Below are positions 1 to 9,271 of a stretch of DNA of 43,599 nucleotides, piece by piece (the first letter of the stretch is position 1; each line of letters starts with the position of its first letter). The notes under the pieces are model-generated. The model was not told the origin of the DNA and searched no databases. It saw only the letters and a list, made by a program, of their open reading frames with translations. The translations under genes were made by a program, and so were the position numbers. Source of the stretch: an uncultured Campylobacter sp. (GTDB lineage: Bacteria; Campylobacterota; Campylobacteria; Campylobacterales; Campylobacteraceae); NCBI RefSeq assembly GCF_938045775.1, contig NZ_CALIBH010000179.1:1-43599 (forward strand), read 5' to 3'.

Positions 1-2666
1 TAAATATAAAATTTGGAAGCGAGTTAAACTTAAGCGAGCTGAAAGAGGAAATTTTGCGCCTGGGATACGACGTGCGCGACATCGTCGAAAGCATGGGCGA
101 GGTTAGCTTCCGTGGCGAGATTATCGATATTTTTTCGGTAGGGAGCGAAAGCGCGGTTAGAATTCTACTCGACGGCGAGACGGTCGAGAGCATCAGGCGC
201 TTTGACGTCGCTACGCAAAAAAGCGAAAAAGATGAGCTTGCGCAAGCCGAGATAGCGCCGTTTTTGGCAAATTTAAGCGAGGACGAGTTTGAGAGCGTGA
301 GCGAAAAGATATCGCGCGCGGACAGCGACGCGTTAGCCCGCGATCTGGGCTCGCTTGGGTTTTGGTTCATCGAGGGCTTCGTAGATTACACAGAGGCGTT
401 TGATTGCGTCTTGCTGCACGAGATCAAAAAGGATGAAATTTTTTCCGAGCGCAATTTGGATTTTTTAGACGCGATCGAGGTATTGCCCGCGGCGCGTAAA
501 TTTAAAGACCTCGCCGTGACGCCGTCGCAGGAATTTTTTGAATTCCACCGCAGCGAGGCTATCACGCTGATCGCGCGAAACGACGCACTGCTCGCGCCGT
601 TTGATCTTAGCGGATTTAGCAATATCGAAATTTTACGCGAGGATTTCGTCGTAAATTTAATAAGCGCCGAGCGGATCATCCTTTCGCTAAACAAAGCGGC
701 GCCTAAAAAGCGCGTGCGAAGATCGAGCCTAGCTCTGGATGAGCTAAACGTGGGCGATTTTGTCGTGCACGAAGATCACGGTATCGCTAAATTTAACGGG
801 CTTGAGCTTATCGAGGTGATGGGGCGCAGCAAGGAGTTTGTATCCCTGCTCTACGAGGGCGGTGACAAACTGCTGCTGCCGGTAGAGTATCTAAATAAGA
901 TCGATCGCTACGTCGCAAGCGGCGGCGCGGTGAGCTTGGATCATCTGGGCAGGGCGAGCTTTTCAAAAATCAAAGAGCGAGTGCGCGAAAAGCTCTTTAC
1001 GATCGCTTCAAAGATCATCGCGCTGGCGGCCAAGCGCGAGCTGGTGCGGGGGCTCGTCATCAAAAACGAAAGTGCGGACTATGCGAAATTTTTAAGCGCG
1101 AGCGGATTTAGTTACACGAGCGATCAGCAAAAGGCGGTAAGCGCGATTTTGGCGGATCTGCAAAGCGGCAAGGTAATGGACCGCCTACTTAGCGGCGACG
1201 TGGGTTTTGGAAAGACTGAGGTTGCGATGAATGCGATCTTTGCCTGCATCCGAAGTGGGCATTCGGTGCTGTTTTTTGTGCCTACGACGCTACTTAGCTC
1301 GCAGCATTACGCCACGCTTAGCGAGCGCTTTAGGGAGTTTGAAATTCCCGTTTTCAAGCTCGATCGCTTCAGTAGCGCGAGGCAAAAGAGTGAAATTTTA
1401 AAGCGCTTGCAAAGCGGCGAGGCGATCGTCGTGGTCGGCACGCACTCGCTTTTAAATTTAAACCCCGCAAATTTAGGGCTCATAATCATCGATGAGGAGC
1501 ACAAATTCGGCGTTAAGCAAAAGGAGCGGCTCAAAGAGAAAAGCGCCGCCTCACACCTGCTTAGTATGTCTGCCACTCCGATACCGCGCAGCCTGAATAT
1601 GGCGTTAAGCTCGATTAAAAGCTACTCCACGCTGCTTAGTCCGCCGCAGGACCGCCTGGATGTGCGCACCTTCGTCAAGCAGTGGGACGAAAAGATCATA
1701 AAAGAGGCGATCTCGCGAGAGCTGCGACGCGGCGGGCAGATTTTTTACGTCCACAACCACATCGCGACGATGCAAAGCGCCAAAAAGAAGCTGCTTGAAA
1801 TTTTGCCGAGCCTTAAAATTCTAATTTTGCACTCCAAGATCGACGCCAAGACGACGGAGGATGAAATTTTAAAATTTGTAGCGGGCGGATACGATCTGCT
1901 GCTTTGTACTAGCATCGTAGAAAGCGGCATCCACATGCCGCGCGTAAATACGATCATCGTCGAAAACGCTGATAAATTCGGTATCGCCGATCTGCATCAG
2001 CTGCGCGGTCGCGTCGGGCGCAGCAATAAACAGGGCTTTTGCTACTTGTTGATCGAGGATAAAACCGCTCTTACGCAGGATGCGCTAAAACGTCTCGTAG
2101 CGCTTGAGAGCAACTCATTTTTGGGCAGCGGCTCGGTGTTAGCGTATCACGATCTTGAAATTCGAGGCGGCGGAAATCTGCTCGGAGAGGCGCAGAGCGG
2201 GCATATCGAAGCGATCGGCTACTCGCTTTATCTAAAGATGCTAGAAGAGGAGGTCGGCAAGCTGCTAAGCAGAAAAAGTGCCGCTGCAAGCGTGGAGCTT
2301 AAAATTTCGGTAAACGCCTTTTTGAACTCGGAATTTATCAGAGAGGATCGCCTGCGCCTGGATCTTTATAGGCGGCTTAGTAAGTGCGCCGAGGCGAGCG
2401 AAGTGCTTGAAATTTTTGGCGAGATCGAGGATCGCTTCGGGCGCGCGGATATCTACACCAAGCAATTCATCGACGTGATGATGATTAAGGTTTTGGCTAC
2501 GAAGCTTGGCTTGCGCGTGATTTCGAGCATGGACGAAAATATCTTAATCACCCTTGCAAACGGCGATAAGGTGCGATTAAAGGCACAGACGCGCGACGAT
2601 GACGACGTGATAAATGAAATTTTGATCTATCTGCGAAGGGAGCTAAAAAATGCGAACCTGCGATGA
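1..2666 (+). CDS. mfd: Transcription-repair coupling factor Mfd (5' end outside window)
   Basis: ATP-driven DNA translocase that removes RNA polymerase stalled at lesions and recruits UvrA for nucleotide excision repair. The frame is open from base 3, so the gene enters from the left; roughly the first 100 residues of a ~980-residue protein are missing. In order: UvrB-like module (GEVSFRGEIIDIF), CarD-like RNA-polymerase interaction domain (VGDFVVHEDHGIAKF, about residue 250), RecG-like helicase with Walker A GDVGFGKTE (near base 1195), DEEH box (near 1490), SATPIPR motif, QLRGRVGRS motif VI (near 2000), and the C-terminal TRCF domain. The first in-frame TTG at 54 is internal to the UvrB-like module and is not the start. 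Its last 17 bases overlap the DUF815 gene, indicating one transcript. Identification is secure. Confidence 0.97.
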   Translation, partial: NIKFGSELNLSELKEEILRLGYDVRDIVESMGEVSFRGEIIDIFSVGSESAVRILLDGETVESIRRFDVATQKSEKDELAQAEIAPFLANLSEDEFESVSEKISRADSDALARDLGSLGFWFIEGFVDYTEAFDCVLLHEIKKDEIFSERNLDFLDAIEVLPAARKFKDLAVTPSQEFFEFHRSEAITLIARNDALLAPFDLSGFSNIEILREDFVVNLISAERIILSLNKAAPKKRVRRSSLALDELNVGDFVVHEDHGIAKFNGLELIEVMGRSKEFVSLLYEGGDKLLLPVEYLNKIDRYVASGGAVSLDHLGRASFSKIKERVREKLFTIASKIIALAAKRELVRGLVIKNESADYAKFLSASGFSYTSDQQKAVSAILADLQSGKVMDRLLSGDVGFGKTEVAMNAIFACIRSGHSVLFFVPTTLLSSQHYATLSERFREFEIPVFKLDRFSSARQKSEILKRLQSGEAIVVVGTHSLLNLNPANLGLIIIDEEHKFGVKQKERLKEKSAASHLLSMSATPIPRSLNMALSSIKSYSTLLSPPQDRLDVRTFVKQWDEKIIKEAISRELRRGGQIFYVHNHIATMQSAKKKLLEILPSLKILILHSKIDAKTTEDEILKFVAGGYDLLLCTSIVESGIHMPRVNTIIVENADKFGIADLHQLRGRVGRSNKQGFCYLLIEDKTALTQDALKRLVALESNSFLGSGSVLAYHDLEIRGGGNLLGEAQSGHIEAIGYSLYLKMLEEEVGKLLSRKSAAASVELKISVNAFLNSEFIREDRLRLDLYRRLSKCAEASEVLEIFGEIEDRFGRADIYTKQFIDVMMIKVLATKLGLRVISSMDENILITLANGDKVRLKAQTRDDDDVINEILIYLRRELKNANLR

Positions 2667-3633
2667 AAATATCAAAAAAAGCGCGAGCAAAAGCGGGAGC
2701 GAAGAGTTAAATTTAAACGCGGCGAGCGGTTTAAATTTAGCGTCGCAAGCCGTCCTAAAAAACGCGCAGAGCGGTGCCGGCGAGCAAATTTATTTCAGCG
2801 ATTTTAGCGCGATTGATTGGCGCGCGGTACAGGTCGTCGTCTTTCGCGCGAATAAAAAGGCGCTAAAGATCATCCGCGACATCGATTTTACCGATCTTGA
2901 CGCGCTTGTGGGGCTAGAGAGTCAAAAATCGGCTCTTATAAAAAACACGGACGCCTTCCTGCGCGGCTGCAGCGCCAACCACGCGCTTTTGTGGGGCGAG
3001 AGCGGCTGCGGCAAATCAAGCCTTGCAAAAGCGGTTTTTTCTAAATTTATCTCGCAAGGCCTTAAGATCATCGAGATCGGCAGGGATGATCTGGGCTATC
3101 TCGTGGAGATAATCGACGCGATCCGCGAAATGAACTTTAAATTTATCATCTTTTGCGACGATTTGAGCTTCGAACTCGGCGAGAGCGGCTACAAGCACCT
3201 AAAGCCGCTACTCGAAGGCTCACTAGAGCGCGCGCCGCACAACGTGCTGATGTGTGCGACGTCCAACCGCCGCCACATCGTAGGCGAATGCGCGAGCGAT
3301 AACGACGCCGCGCAGATAAGCCGCGGCGAGCTGCACCTAAGCGACGCGGCGAACGAACGAATCAGCCTGAGTGAACGCTTTGGGCTACAGCTAAGCTTTT
3401 ACGGCGGGAGCATGCGGGAGTATTTAGGGATCGTAGATGCCTATTTTGCGGCTGCGCAAAGTATAAGCGCGGCGGAATTTCGCTTGAGCTTTGCTGCAAA
3501 TTTAGATGAGCTGTACGCAAAGGCGAGGGAGTTTGCGATGCTTCGCGCAAGCCGAAGCGGCCGCGCGGCAAAGCAGTTTTTCTTGAGCTTTGGCGAGGAT
3601 TTTTTTGCAAATTTAAAAGGTGGCGGCAGATGA
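2650..3633 (+). CDS. DUF815-family AAA+ ATPase
   Basis: Predicted cytoplasmic P-loop ATPase of the DUF815 family, whose biological role is not established. The core shows DLDALVGLESQKSAL, Walker A LLWGESGCGKSSLAKA, a Walker B-like FIIFCDDLSF, the family signature LKPLLEGSLE, a sensor-like CATSNRRHIV, and SERFGLQLSFY near the end. The first ~65 residues are variable. At 327 residues the length is close to the family's norm. The ATG at 2650 follows AAGGGAG at a normal distance and overlaps the mfd 3' end by 17 bases; the TGA at 3631-3633 overlaps the next start by ATGA. Genome-maintenance neighbours suggest, but do not prove, a DNA-related job. Confidence 0.9.
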   Translation: MRTCDENIKKSASKSGSEELNLNAASGLNLASQAVLKNAQSGAGEQIYFSDFSAIDWRAVQVVVFRANKKALKIIRDIDFTDLDALVGLESQKSALIKNTDAFLRGCSANHALLWGESGCGKSSLAKAVFSKFISQGLKIIEIGRDDLGYLVEIIDAIREMNFKFIIFCDDLSFELGESGYKHLKPLLEGSLERAPHNVLMCATSNRRHIVGECASDNDAAQISRGELHLSDAANERISLSERFGLQLSFYGGSMREYLGIVDAYFAAAQSISAAEFRLSFAANLDELYAKAREFAMLRASRSGRAAKQFFLSFGEDFFANLKGGGR

Positions 3634-3755
3634 ATACGGCGCGCGAATTTAAATTTAGCGTAAATTTTATCGCAGTGCTAGAGTGCGCGCAAAAAATCGC
3701 CGTCGCCGCGCGAAATTTTAGAAACGATGCTAGAAATTTCGGAGGTACGAGATGA
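3630..3755 (+). CDS. Candidate 41-residue micro-ORF linking two genes
   Basis: A short ORF fills exactly the gap between the DUF815 gene and the glycosylase gene. Its ATG (3630-3632) overlaps the upstream TGA (ATGA), and its TGA (3753-3755) overlaps the downstream ATG (ATGA). AAAGGTGG stands six bases before its ATG, a good ribosome binding site, and its 3' end carries the GGAGG that serves the glycosylase. The peptide is basic, with no membrane segment or known motif (starts MNTAREFKF, ends ARNFGGTR). It may be a real small protein, or a translated bridge keeping ribosomes on the mRNA. The A/T-rich AAATTTAAATTT core is typical of local spacer DNA and argues for caution. Confidence 0.45.
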   Translation: MNTAREFKFSVNFIAVLECAQKIAVAARNFRNDARNFGGTR

Positions 3756-4450
3756 GCGCGACCGAGCTTTTTATCGCGCTTTTTCGCGTCGTGAAAATCA
3801 AGGATTTTCGCTGGTGGCCCGCGTTTGGAAGCTTTGAGGTGGTCGTAGGGGCGATTTTGATCCAAAATACGGCGTGGCGCAATGCCGATGCGGCACTGCA
3901 AAACCTGCGTAGCAAGGAGCTTTTGAGCTTAGAAAGCATCGCCGGGCTAGACGAAGCGGAGCTTGCGGAGATCATCAAAGTAAGCGGATTTTATAATCAA
4001 AAAGCTAGGCGCCTAAGCTTGCTTTGCAAAGCGATAATCGCGGATTTTGGGGATTTTGAGAGCTTCAAAGCGGGCGTTAGCCGCGAGTGGCTGCTAGCGC
4101 GCAAGGGGATCGGCGCGGAGAGCTGCGATGCGATCTTGTGCTATGCGTGCGAGCGTGCGGTGATGGTCGCGGACAGCTATTCGGCGCGCCTGCTGGGCGC
4201 TTTGGGCTATGAGTTTGAAAGCTACGACGAGCTTAGCGCGTGGCTCGGCGAGCTGGAATTTGAGCGGATCTATGAGTTTGTAAATTCCGCCAACTCTCCC
4301 TGCGATGCGGCGGCAAAAGCAGGAAAGCTGGAGAACGAAAATGGCGCGTATGCATTATTTCATGGGCTCATCGTGGAATTTTGTAAAGCACATTTGAAAG
4401 GTAAAATTTTCGACGAGAGCGCGAAAATAATTTTAAATGATTTGAGGTAG
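3752..4450 (+). CDS. MagIII-like 3-methyladenine DNA glycosylase (HhH-GPD)
   Basis: Predicted monofunctional base-excision glycosylase of the endonuclease III superfamily, closest in appearance to Helicobacter MagIII. Seen: 232 residues; helix-hairpin-helix LLARKGIGAESCDAIL at residues ~114-129; the general-base aspartate in VADSYS at D141. The position of the Nth Schiff-base lysine is glutamate (E123), and the C-terminal four-cysteine iron-sulfur loop of Nth is absent. That pattern fits a glycosylase without AP-lyase activity and not true Nth. GGAGG lies seven bases before the ATG. It is the last gene of the mfd operon; an AT-rich membrane-protein gene begins two bases after its stop. Confidence 0.85.
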   Translation: MSATELFIALFRVVKIKDFRWWPAFGSFEVVVGAILIQNTAWRNADAALQNLRSKELLSLESIAGLDEAELAEIIKVSGFYNQKARRLSLLCKAIIADFGDFESFKAGVSREWLLARKGIGAESCDAILCYACERAVMVADSYSARLLGALGYEFESYDELSAWLGELEFERIYEFVNSANSPCDAAAKAGKLENENGAYALFHGLIVEFCKAHLKGKIFDESAKIILNDLR

Positions 4451-4452
4451 AT

Positions 4453-6513
4453 ATGTTTAATACTAAAATTTTAGAAAATTTAATGGTTGCTTTTTGTTTT
4501 TGTATAACGCTTGCGTTACATTTGCTGATATTTAACCATTACTTCTCACTCCAAGAAGGATGGTGGGAAACCTATGCTTATTTAGTAAATAGAGGAGAGG
4601 TGATAAATAAAGATTTTTATTTGGCATGGACTCCATTATTTGTCTATATAAATGCTTTTTATCAAAAGATATTCGGGATAAATTTCTTTGCTTTTGCCTG
4701 CATTGGTGTGGTAGCCGCAATGATACAGGTAATTTTATTGTATTTGGTTTTAAGAGAATTTTTTTCTAAAACAAGCAGCGCCGTGGCTGCACTTTTTGCG
4801 ACATTTTTAAATATAAATAGCGGCACCTATATCGCCAAAGATTATCATACATACGTATATATTACAGAATTTTTGACATTGCTATTTTTTATAAAATATA
4901 TCAAAAATTACAATTCTAATATGGGTAGAATTTATCATATAATTGGAATTTTGTTTTGTATTTTATTGTTTTTCATTAAACAAAATGTGGGTTTGGTTCT
5001 TTTTGCTAGTTTGTTTGTCGCATATGCTTTTGTTGCTACAAGTTTTAAAGATTATATAAAAAGAATCGGTTTTTTACTCATTACCTCTGCTATATTTTTT
5101 ACTATTATGAATTTTGTCATTCCTTTTAATTTATCTTCTATAACAGAAAATGATTCCAAAGGCAGCTTTTTCGCTATGGCTACTAGATTTATCACATATC
5201 CTTTAAATCAAACGATACTAAAAAACTCACTTATTGTATCGATAGTTGTACTCATCTTATATGTTATAAGATCAAAAATAGCGGAAATTTATACTAATTT
5301 ATATGAAAAAGCTATAGCCAAAACTACAAGAGAATTTCGTATATTAATGCTTGTAATATTACATATAATTTTAATATATTGTATGTTTATTAAGATGAGC
5401 GGTAGCGGGATAGAAATAAAGAATTTTATATCTCTTTCAATAGGTATTATTCTATTTTTGCTGTATATATGTTTCAAGAGGAACGATGTAATTGGCAATT
5501 CATCAAAGATATATGCCTTTATGATTGTAGCCATGGCCGCCATATCTTATTCGGGTACTTTGGCTGATGCTTTTACGGCGAGTGGTAATATGATATGTAT
5601 AGCTTTTGCCAGCGCATTTATTATAAATATAAGTAGATTAAGACAAATAAAATACATTACTATATATATACATTTAATAATAATATTTTTTATGTTTTTA
5701 GCAACTATAAGAATGCCGTATTATTGGAATTTCAATACTCAGGTAGATATCTTTAGCGCCAATTCTAAAAGTTCATACGCTCAGTTAGATGGTATTTATA
5801 TGGATGAGAGGATATCGGAAATCTTTGATTATTTCGATAAGTATGTAGCTGTTAAATCTAAAAATCAAAAAGATTTTTACTTTTTTAATTTTCCCATAAT
5901 GTACTTATTGAATAATAAAATTCCACCGTATTATTTAGTAACTCATTGGCTAGACGTATCGTCATCTAAGGCCATATCTAGGGAATATGATGAATTTATT
6001 AAATCTCCTGCGCAGAACGTTGTTATGTATCAATATCAGACATTTTTCTTTACTGTGCATCGAAATTTTCAAGTTAAAAGCTCTTTTAAACAACTTGATT
6101 TTCATGAAACTATGAATCAATGGGTACGGGAAGGAAGATATAAATTTATAAAGTCGTTTGTAGTTCCATACGATAATGTACCTGCTGAAGAAGAAAAAAA
6201 CCATATTCTTAAAAATATGCTCATTATTTTGCAAAATGAAAAATTTTTCGGTATGGATAGATTACAATTTACGGAGTGGTTAAAGGAAAACGGTATAACA
6301 TTGGTTGCTATTAGGCGTGATAAAAAAATAGCTACTGACCAAAATGAGACAAAGCAAGAAGATGACCGTTTGCAAAATGGTGATGTATTACAAATGGACG
6401 GTAGTATTGTTGATCTGTGCAGGGTATTTCCAACTCTAGGAGTGGCTCCGACTGAAGCGACTTTTTTTAATACTATTAATGTATATGAAAAACAAGGGGA
6501 CCGTAGTGAATAG
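4453..6513 (+). CDS. Polytopic GT-C-like membrane protein, copy 1
   Basis: 686-residue inner-membrane protein with about a dozen hydrophobic segments up to residue ~430, then a soluble C-terminal region of ~230 residues. After the first membrane helix comes a loop with EGWWETYAY (E35-Y43) and NRGEVINKDF with D54, resembling the first periplasmic loop of GT-C enzymes (ArnT/PMT type), where acidic residues sit at the active site. I infer a polyprenyl-phosphosugar-dependent glycosyltransferase, not an assigned enzyme; a Wzy-like polymerase is a weaker alternative because of the soluble tail. Base composition is strikingly AT-rich beside mfd and magIII, suggesting acquisition. The start lies two bases after the preceding stop. 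A diverged tandem copy follows. Confidence 0.6.
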   Translation: MFNTKILENLMVAFCFCITLALHLLIFNHYFSLQEGWWETYAYLVNRGEVINKDFYLAWTPLFVYINAFYQKIFGINFFAFACIGVVAAMIQVILLYLVLREFFSKTSSAVAALFATFLNINSGTYIAKDYHTYVYITEFLTLLFFIKYIKNYNSNMGRIYHIIGILFCILLFFIKQNVGLVLFASLFVAYAFVATSFKDYIKRIGFLLITSAIFFTIMNFVIPFNLSSITENDSKGSFFAMATRFITYPLNQTILKNSLIVSIVVLILYVIRSKIAEIYTNLYEKAIAKTTREFRILMLVILHIILIYCMFIKMSGSGIEIKNFISLSIGIILFLLYICFKRNDVIGNSSKIYAFMIVAMAAISYSGTLADAFTASGNMICIAFASAFIINISRLRQIKYITIYIHLIIIFFMFLATIRMPYYWNFNTQVDIFSANSKSSYAQLDGIYMDERISEIFDYFDKYVAVKSKNQKDFYFFNFPIMYLLNNKIPPYYLVTHWLDVSSSKAISREYDEFIKSPAQNVVMYQYQTFFFTVHRNFQVKSSFKQLDFHETMNQWVREGRYKFIKSFVVPYDNVPAEEEKNHILKNMLIILQNEKFFGMDRLQFTEWLKENGITLVAIRRDKKIATDQNETKQEDDRLQNGDVLQMDGSIVDLCRVFPTLGVAPTEATFFNTINVYEKQGDRSE
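4531..4770 (+). repeat. Duplicated coding block, unit A (partner 6581-6820)
   Basis: These 240 bases match 6581-6820 at about 93% by hand count. The ~17 differences are all synonymous, so 80 residues (F27-K106 of copy 1) are identical. Similarity drops outside the block. Confidence 0.85.
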
Positions 6514-8544
6514 CTCTGTTATAGATAAATTTGTATTAATACTGTGCTTGAGCATAACATTAATACTACATCTCTTCATCTTTAACCATTACTTCTCACT
6601 CCAAGAAGGCTGGTGGGAAACCTATGCTTATTTAGTAAATAGAGGAGAAGTGATCAATAAAGATTTTTATCTAGCGTGGACTCCGTTATTTGTCTATATA
6701 AATGCCTTTTATCAAAAAATATTTGGAATAAATTTCTTTGCTTTTGCCTGCATCGGTGTAGTGGCCGCAATGATACAGGTAATTTTATTGTATTTGGTTT
6801 TGAGAGAGTTTTTTTCAAAACCGGCTAGTGCTATAGGAGCCACTTTTGCTAGCTTTTTATGGTTTAGTATGGAGACATATATACCGAAGGATTATCATAC
6901 TTACGTCTTCATCATAGAATTTTTACCCTACTATTTCTAGTAAAATCCATAAAAAATGAAAATTCTAAAAAAGGTACCATATATCAAATACTTGGAATCT
7001 TATTTCTAGTCCTACTTTTTTTCATAAAGCAAAATGTGGGATTAGTTCTTTTTGCTAGTCTTTTTGTATCTTATGCTTTTATATCCAGTAGCGTAAAAGA
7101 TTATTTTAAAAGAATAGGATTTTTACTGCTCTTTACCGTTATATTCTTTGTATCCGTAAATTTTATAATGCCTTTTGATCCCGCATCTATAACCGATAAT
7201 GACTCAAAAGGAAGTCTATGGACTGTAGCGACTAGATTTATTTTTGAACCAGAGCTTAGTCGGATATTAACAATAAGCGTATCGGAATTTTTTATAATAT
7301 TAATTCTTGCATATTTTGGAAAAAATATTGTATATCTATATGATGTATTGGTAGGACAAATTGCAGCAAGAACAACTATCTTATTTCGATTTACTATCGT
7401 AGCTATTGGACTGACTGCGCTTACTTATATTGTTTTATTTCATAATACTGTTATATTATATATTATTAAATATATCTCTTATATTAGCTTTTCCATAGCT
7501 GTGATTTTGTATATCATGTTTGCTGCTATGTTCTATAAAAATAGTAGTATTTTTGGATCAAAAATTTACATTTTCATTACTTTTTGTGTTGCTGCTATAG
7601 TTTATAGTAATACTTTCACTACTATCGCCTTAAATATGAATAGCATTCTTTTGTGTGCAGGGTTGGCATTCAGCTTTTTATTAAATCAAAATTTGCGCAA
7701 AATAGCTAGGATTTTACTGATCTATTGGATGCTTGTAATGGTATCTTTCATAATATACGTAAAATTTTTAATACCATATAATTGGCTTGAAAATTATCAA
7801 GGTAGTGTATTCGAGGCTAAATCCGAGACCTCATATATTCCTTTAAAAAATATTTATATGAATCAGAAATTATCTTATATTTTTGACTATATTCATGATT
7901 ATGTACCTAAAAATACAGTATCTGACAAAGATTTTTACTTTTTTAACTTACCGATAATGTATCTTTTAAATGATAAAATTCCACCATATCACTTAGTAAC
8001 ACAATGGTTTGATGTAACTCCAACAAAACTGATTAAACAAGAATATATTGATTTTACAAACAGGCCAACCGAGAATATCGTTTTATATCAATATTACAAG
8101 AAGGCGTTTGATATAAACAAAAGACTTTTGAGAAAAGATGATTTTATTCAAGAAGATTTTTATAACTCTATGAATGAATGGGTAAAACAAAGTAGATATA
8201 AATTTATAAAATCATTTGTAGTACCCAATAGTTTGATGTTTAATAATGCATATAAAAATTTAAATATTCAAATAGATGTAATAATTCAAAACAGTAAATT
8301 TTTCGGTCAAAGTTATGAAAAATTTTATATATGGCTCCAGGGGGAAAATTTGAATCTTATGCGAATCACTAGAGATGGAGCCGCCTTACAAGATATTAAT
8401 GATGTAATTAGAAATTCCGATATAGTAACCTTGAGTGGCAATGCAGCTCATATAATGGAAGTTTTTCCTCAACTTGGGGTTGAACCGATTAATGCGGCGA
8501 ATTTTAATACTATAAATATCTATAAAATAAATAATAGATTATGA
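6506..8544 (+). pseudogene. GT-C-like membrane protein, copy 2 (frameshifted)
   Basis: Tandem paralogue of the preceding gene. The best start is GTG 6506, preceded by AAGGGGA and aligning with the start of copy 1; it overlaps copy 1's stop by eight bases. The first part reads to a TAG at 6938-6940 (…EFLPYYF). The homologous continuation (TLLFLVKSIKN…) runs one frame away from about 6922 to 8544. Adding one base in the GAATTTTTACCC stretch restores the frame and gives about 680 residues. C-terminal segments such as DKDFYFFNLPIMYLLNDKIP match copy 1 well. It is a recent pseudogene, a rare off-state, or an assembly error; sequence conservation suggests it was functional until recently. Confidence 0.7.
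6581..6820 (+). repeat. Duplicated coding block, unit B (partner 4531-4770)
   Basis: Second copy of the block, offset 2050 bases from unit A, encoding the same 80 residues through different codons. It carries the EGWWETY…DFY loop expected to be the catalytic region. Confidence 0.85.
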
Positions 8545-9271
8545 TTATACGTAAGAATTTACCTTTTGCTAGTAGATATTTAAATACTACGAATTTACTT
8601 ATTTTAGTCATCCTCTTATCTTATGATTTTCACGGTTTATACAATAATTAAGCTATATAAAATAATTCTACTGCAACCGATTTGCTTAATTATGGCGATT
8701 AATATAGGTGAGCTAATATAAATATAGAAGATAGATATTGAAATAAAAAATTTATTTGCAAATTATATAACCATGTATAGATTCGTAAAGCTCACAGTAT
8801 AGTAATAACAGCACCAAATATCAAGAAAAAACAATAAACTATAGTCTTTTGAATTAGTGATATTTATATGGGTAGCAAGGAATTGGTAAAATTTAAACAA
8901 ATTATCTCATAATATAATAAAATTCAGCGAAGCAGTAGTAAAAAGTGTAATCTTGATTTATAGCAGTGGCGTACGCATATCGTATATAGATTGTATATAT
9001 CACATGTTTGGCTAGATACTATAAAGACTTGTATAAAATTATATATTGCAAATATTTTTTGATAAAAGGTCTGACACATAGCGATAATAGAGGTGATATG
9101 ATTTAGATTTTATAAATACTTAAGGGGGATAAGTTATAATTCTAGCGGTAAAATAAATAGTTAATTTGTGGATTGCGCACAAAATTTATAAGATTTTTAG
9201 ATGTAATACCACAGAAAATAGTGTATCTTGGGTAAATCTAATAAAGTTAGATTATACATTAGGAAAATATT
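8545..9271 (+). other. AT-rich gap without a convincing gene
   Basis: About 730 bases with stops in every frame. A 36-codon ORF at 8541-8651 (MIIRKNLPFASRY…) starts in an ATGA overlap with the preceding stop, has one hydrophobic stretch, and resembles nothing I know. The rest shows no domain on either strand. The composition matches the AT-rich membrane genes to the left, so it may be the decayed remainder of another acquired gene. Promoter-like elements for the wecB operon probably lie in its last 60 bases. Confidence 0.6.
9235..9253. promoter_or_regulatory. 7-bp dyad upstream of wecB
   Basis: AATCTAA and TTAGATT form a perfect inverted repeat around TAAAG, 18 bases before the wecB start, followed by a weak -10-like TATACA and an AGGA ribosome binding site. 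It could be an operator or a small hairpin; regulation is inferred only from position. Confidence 0.35.

Noticed and set aside
6915..6940. Programmed -1 frameshift in the second GT-C-like gene
   Set aside because: The A-TTT-TTA sequence does not allow good re-pairing of the P-site tRNA, and the homologous copy 1 reads through without any shift, so mutation or error is simpler.
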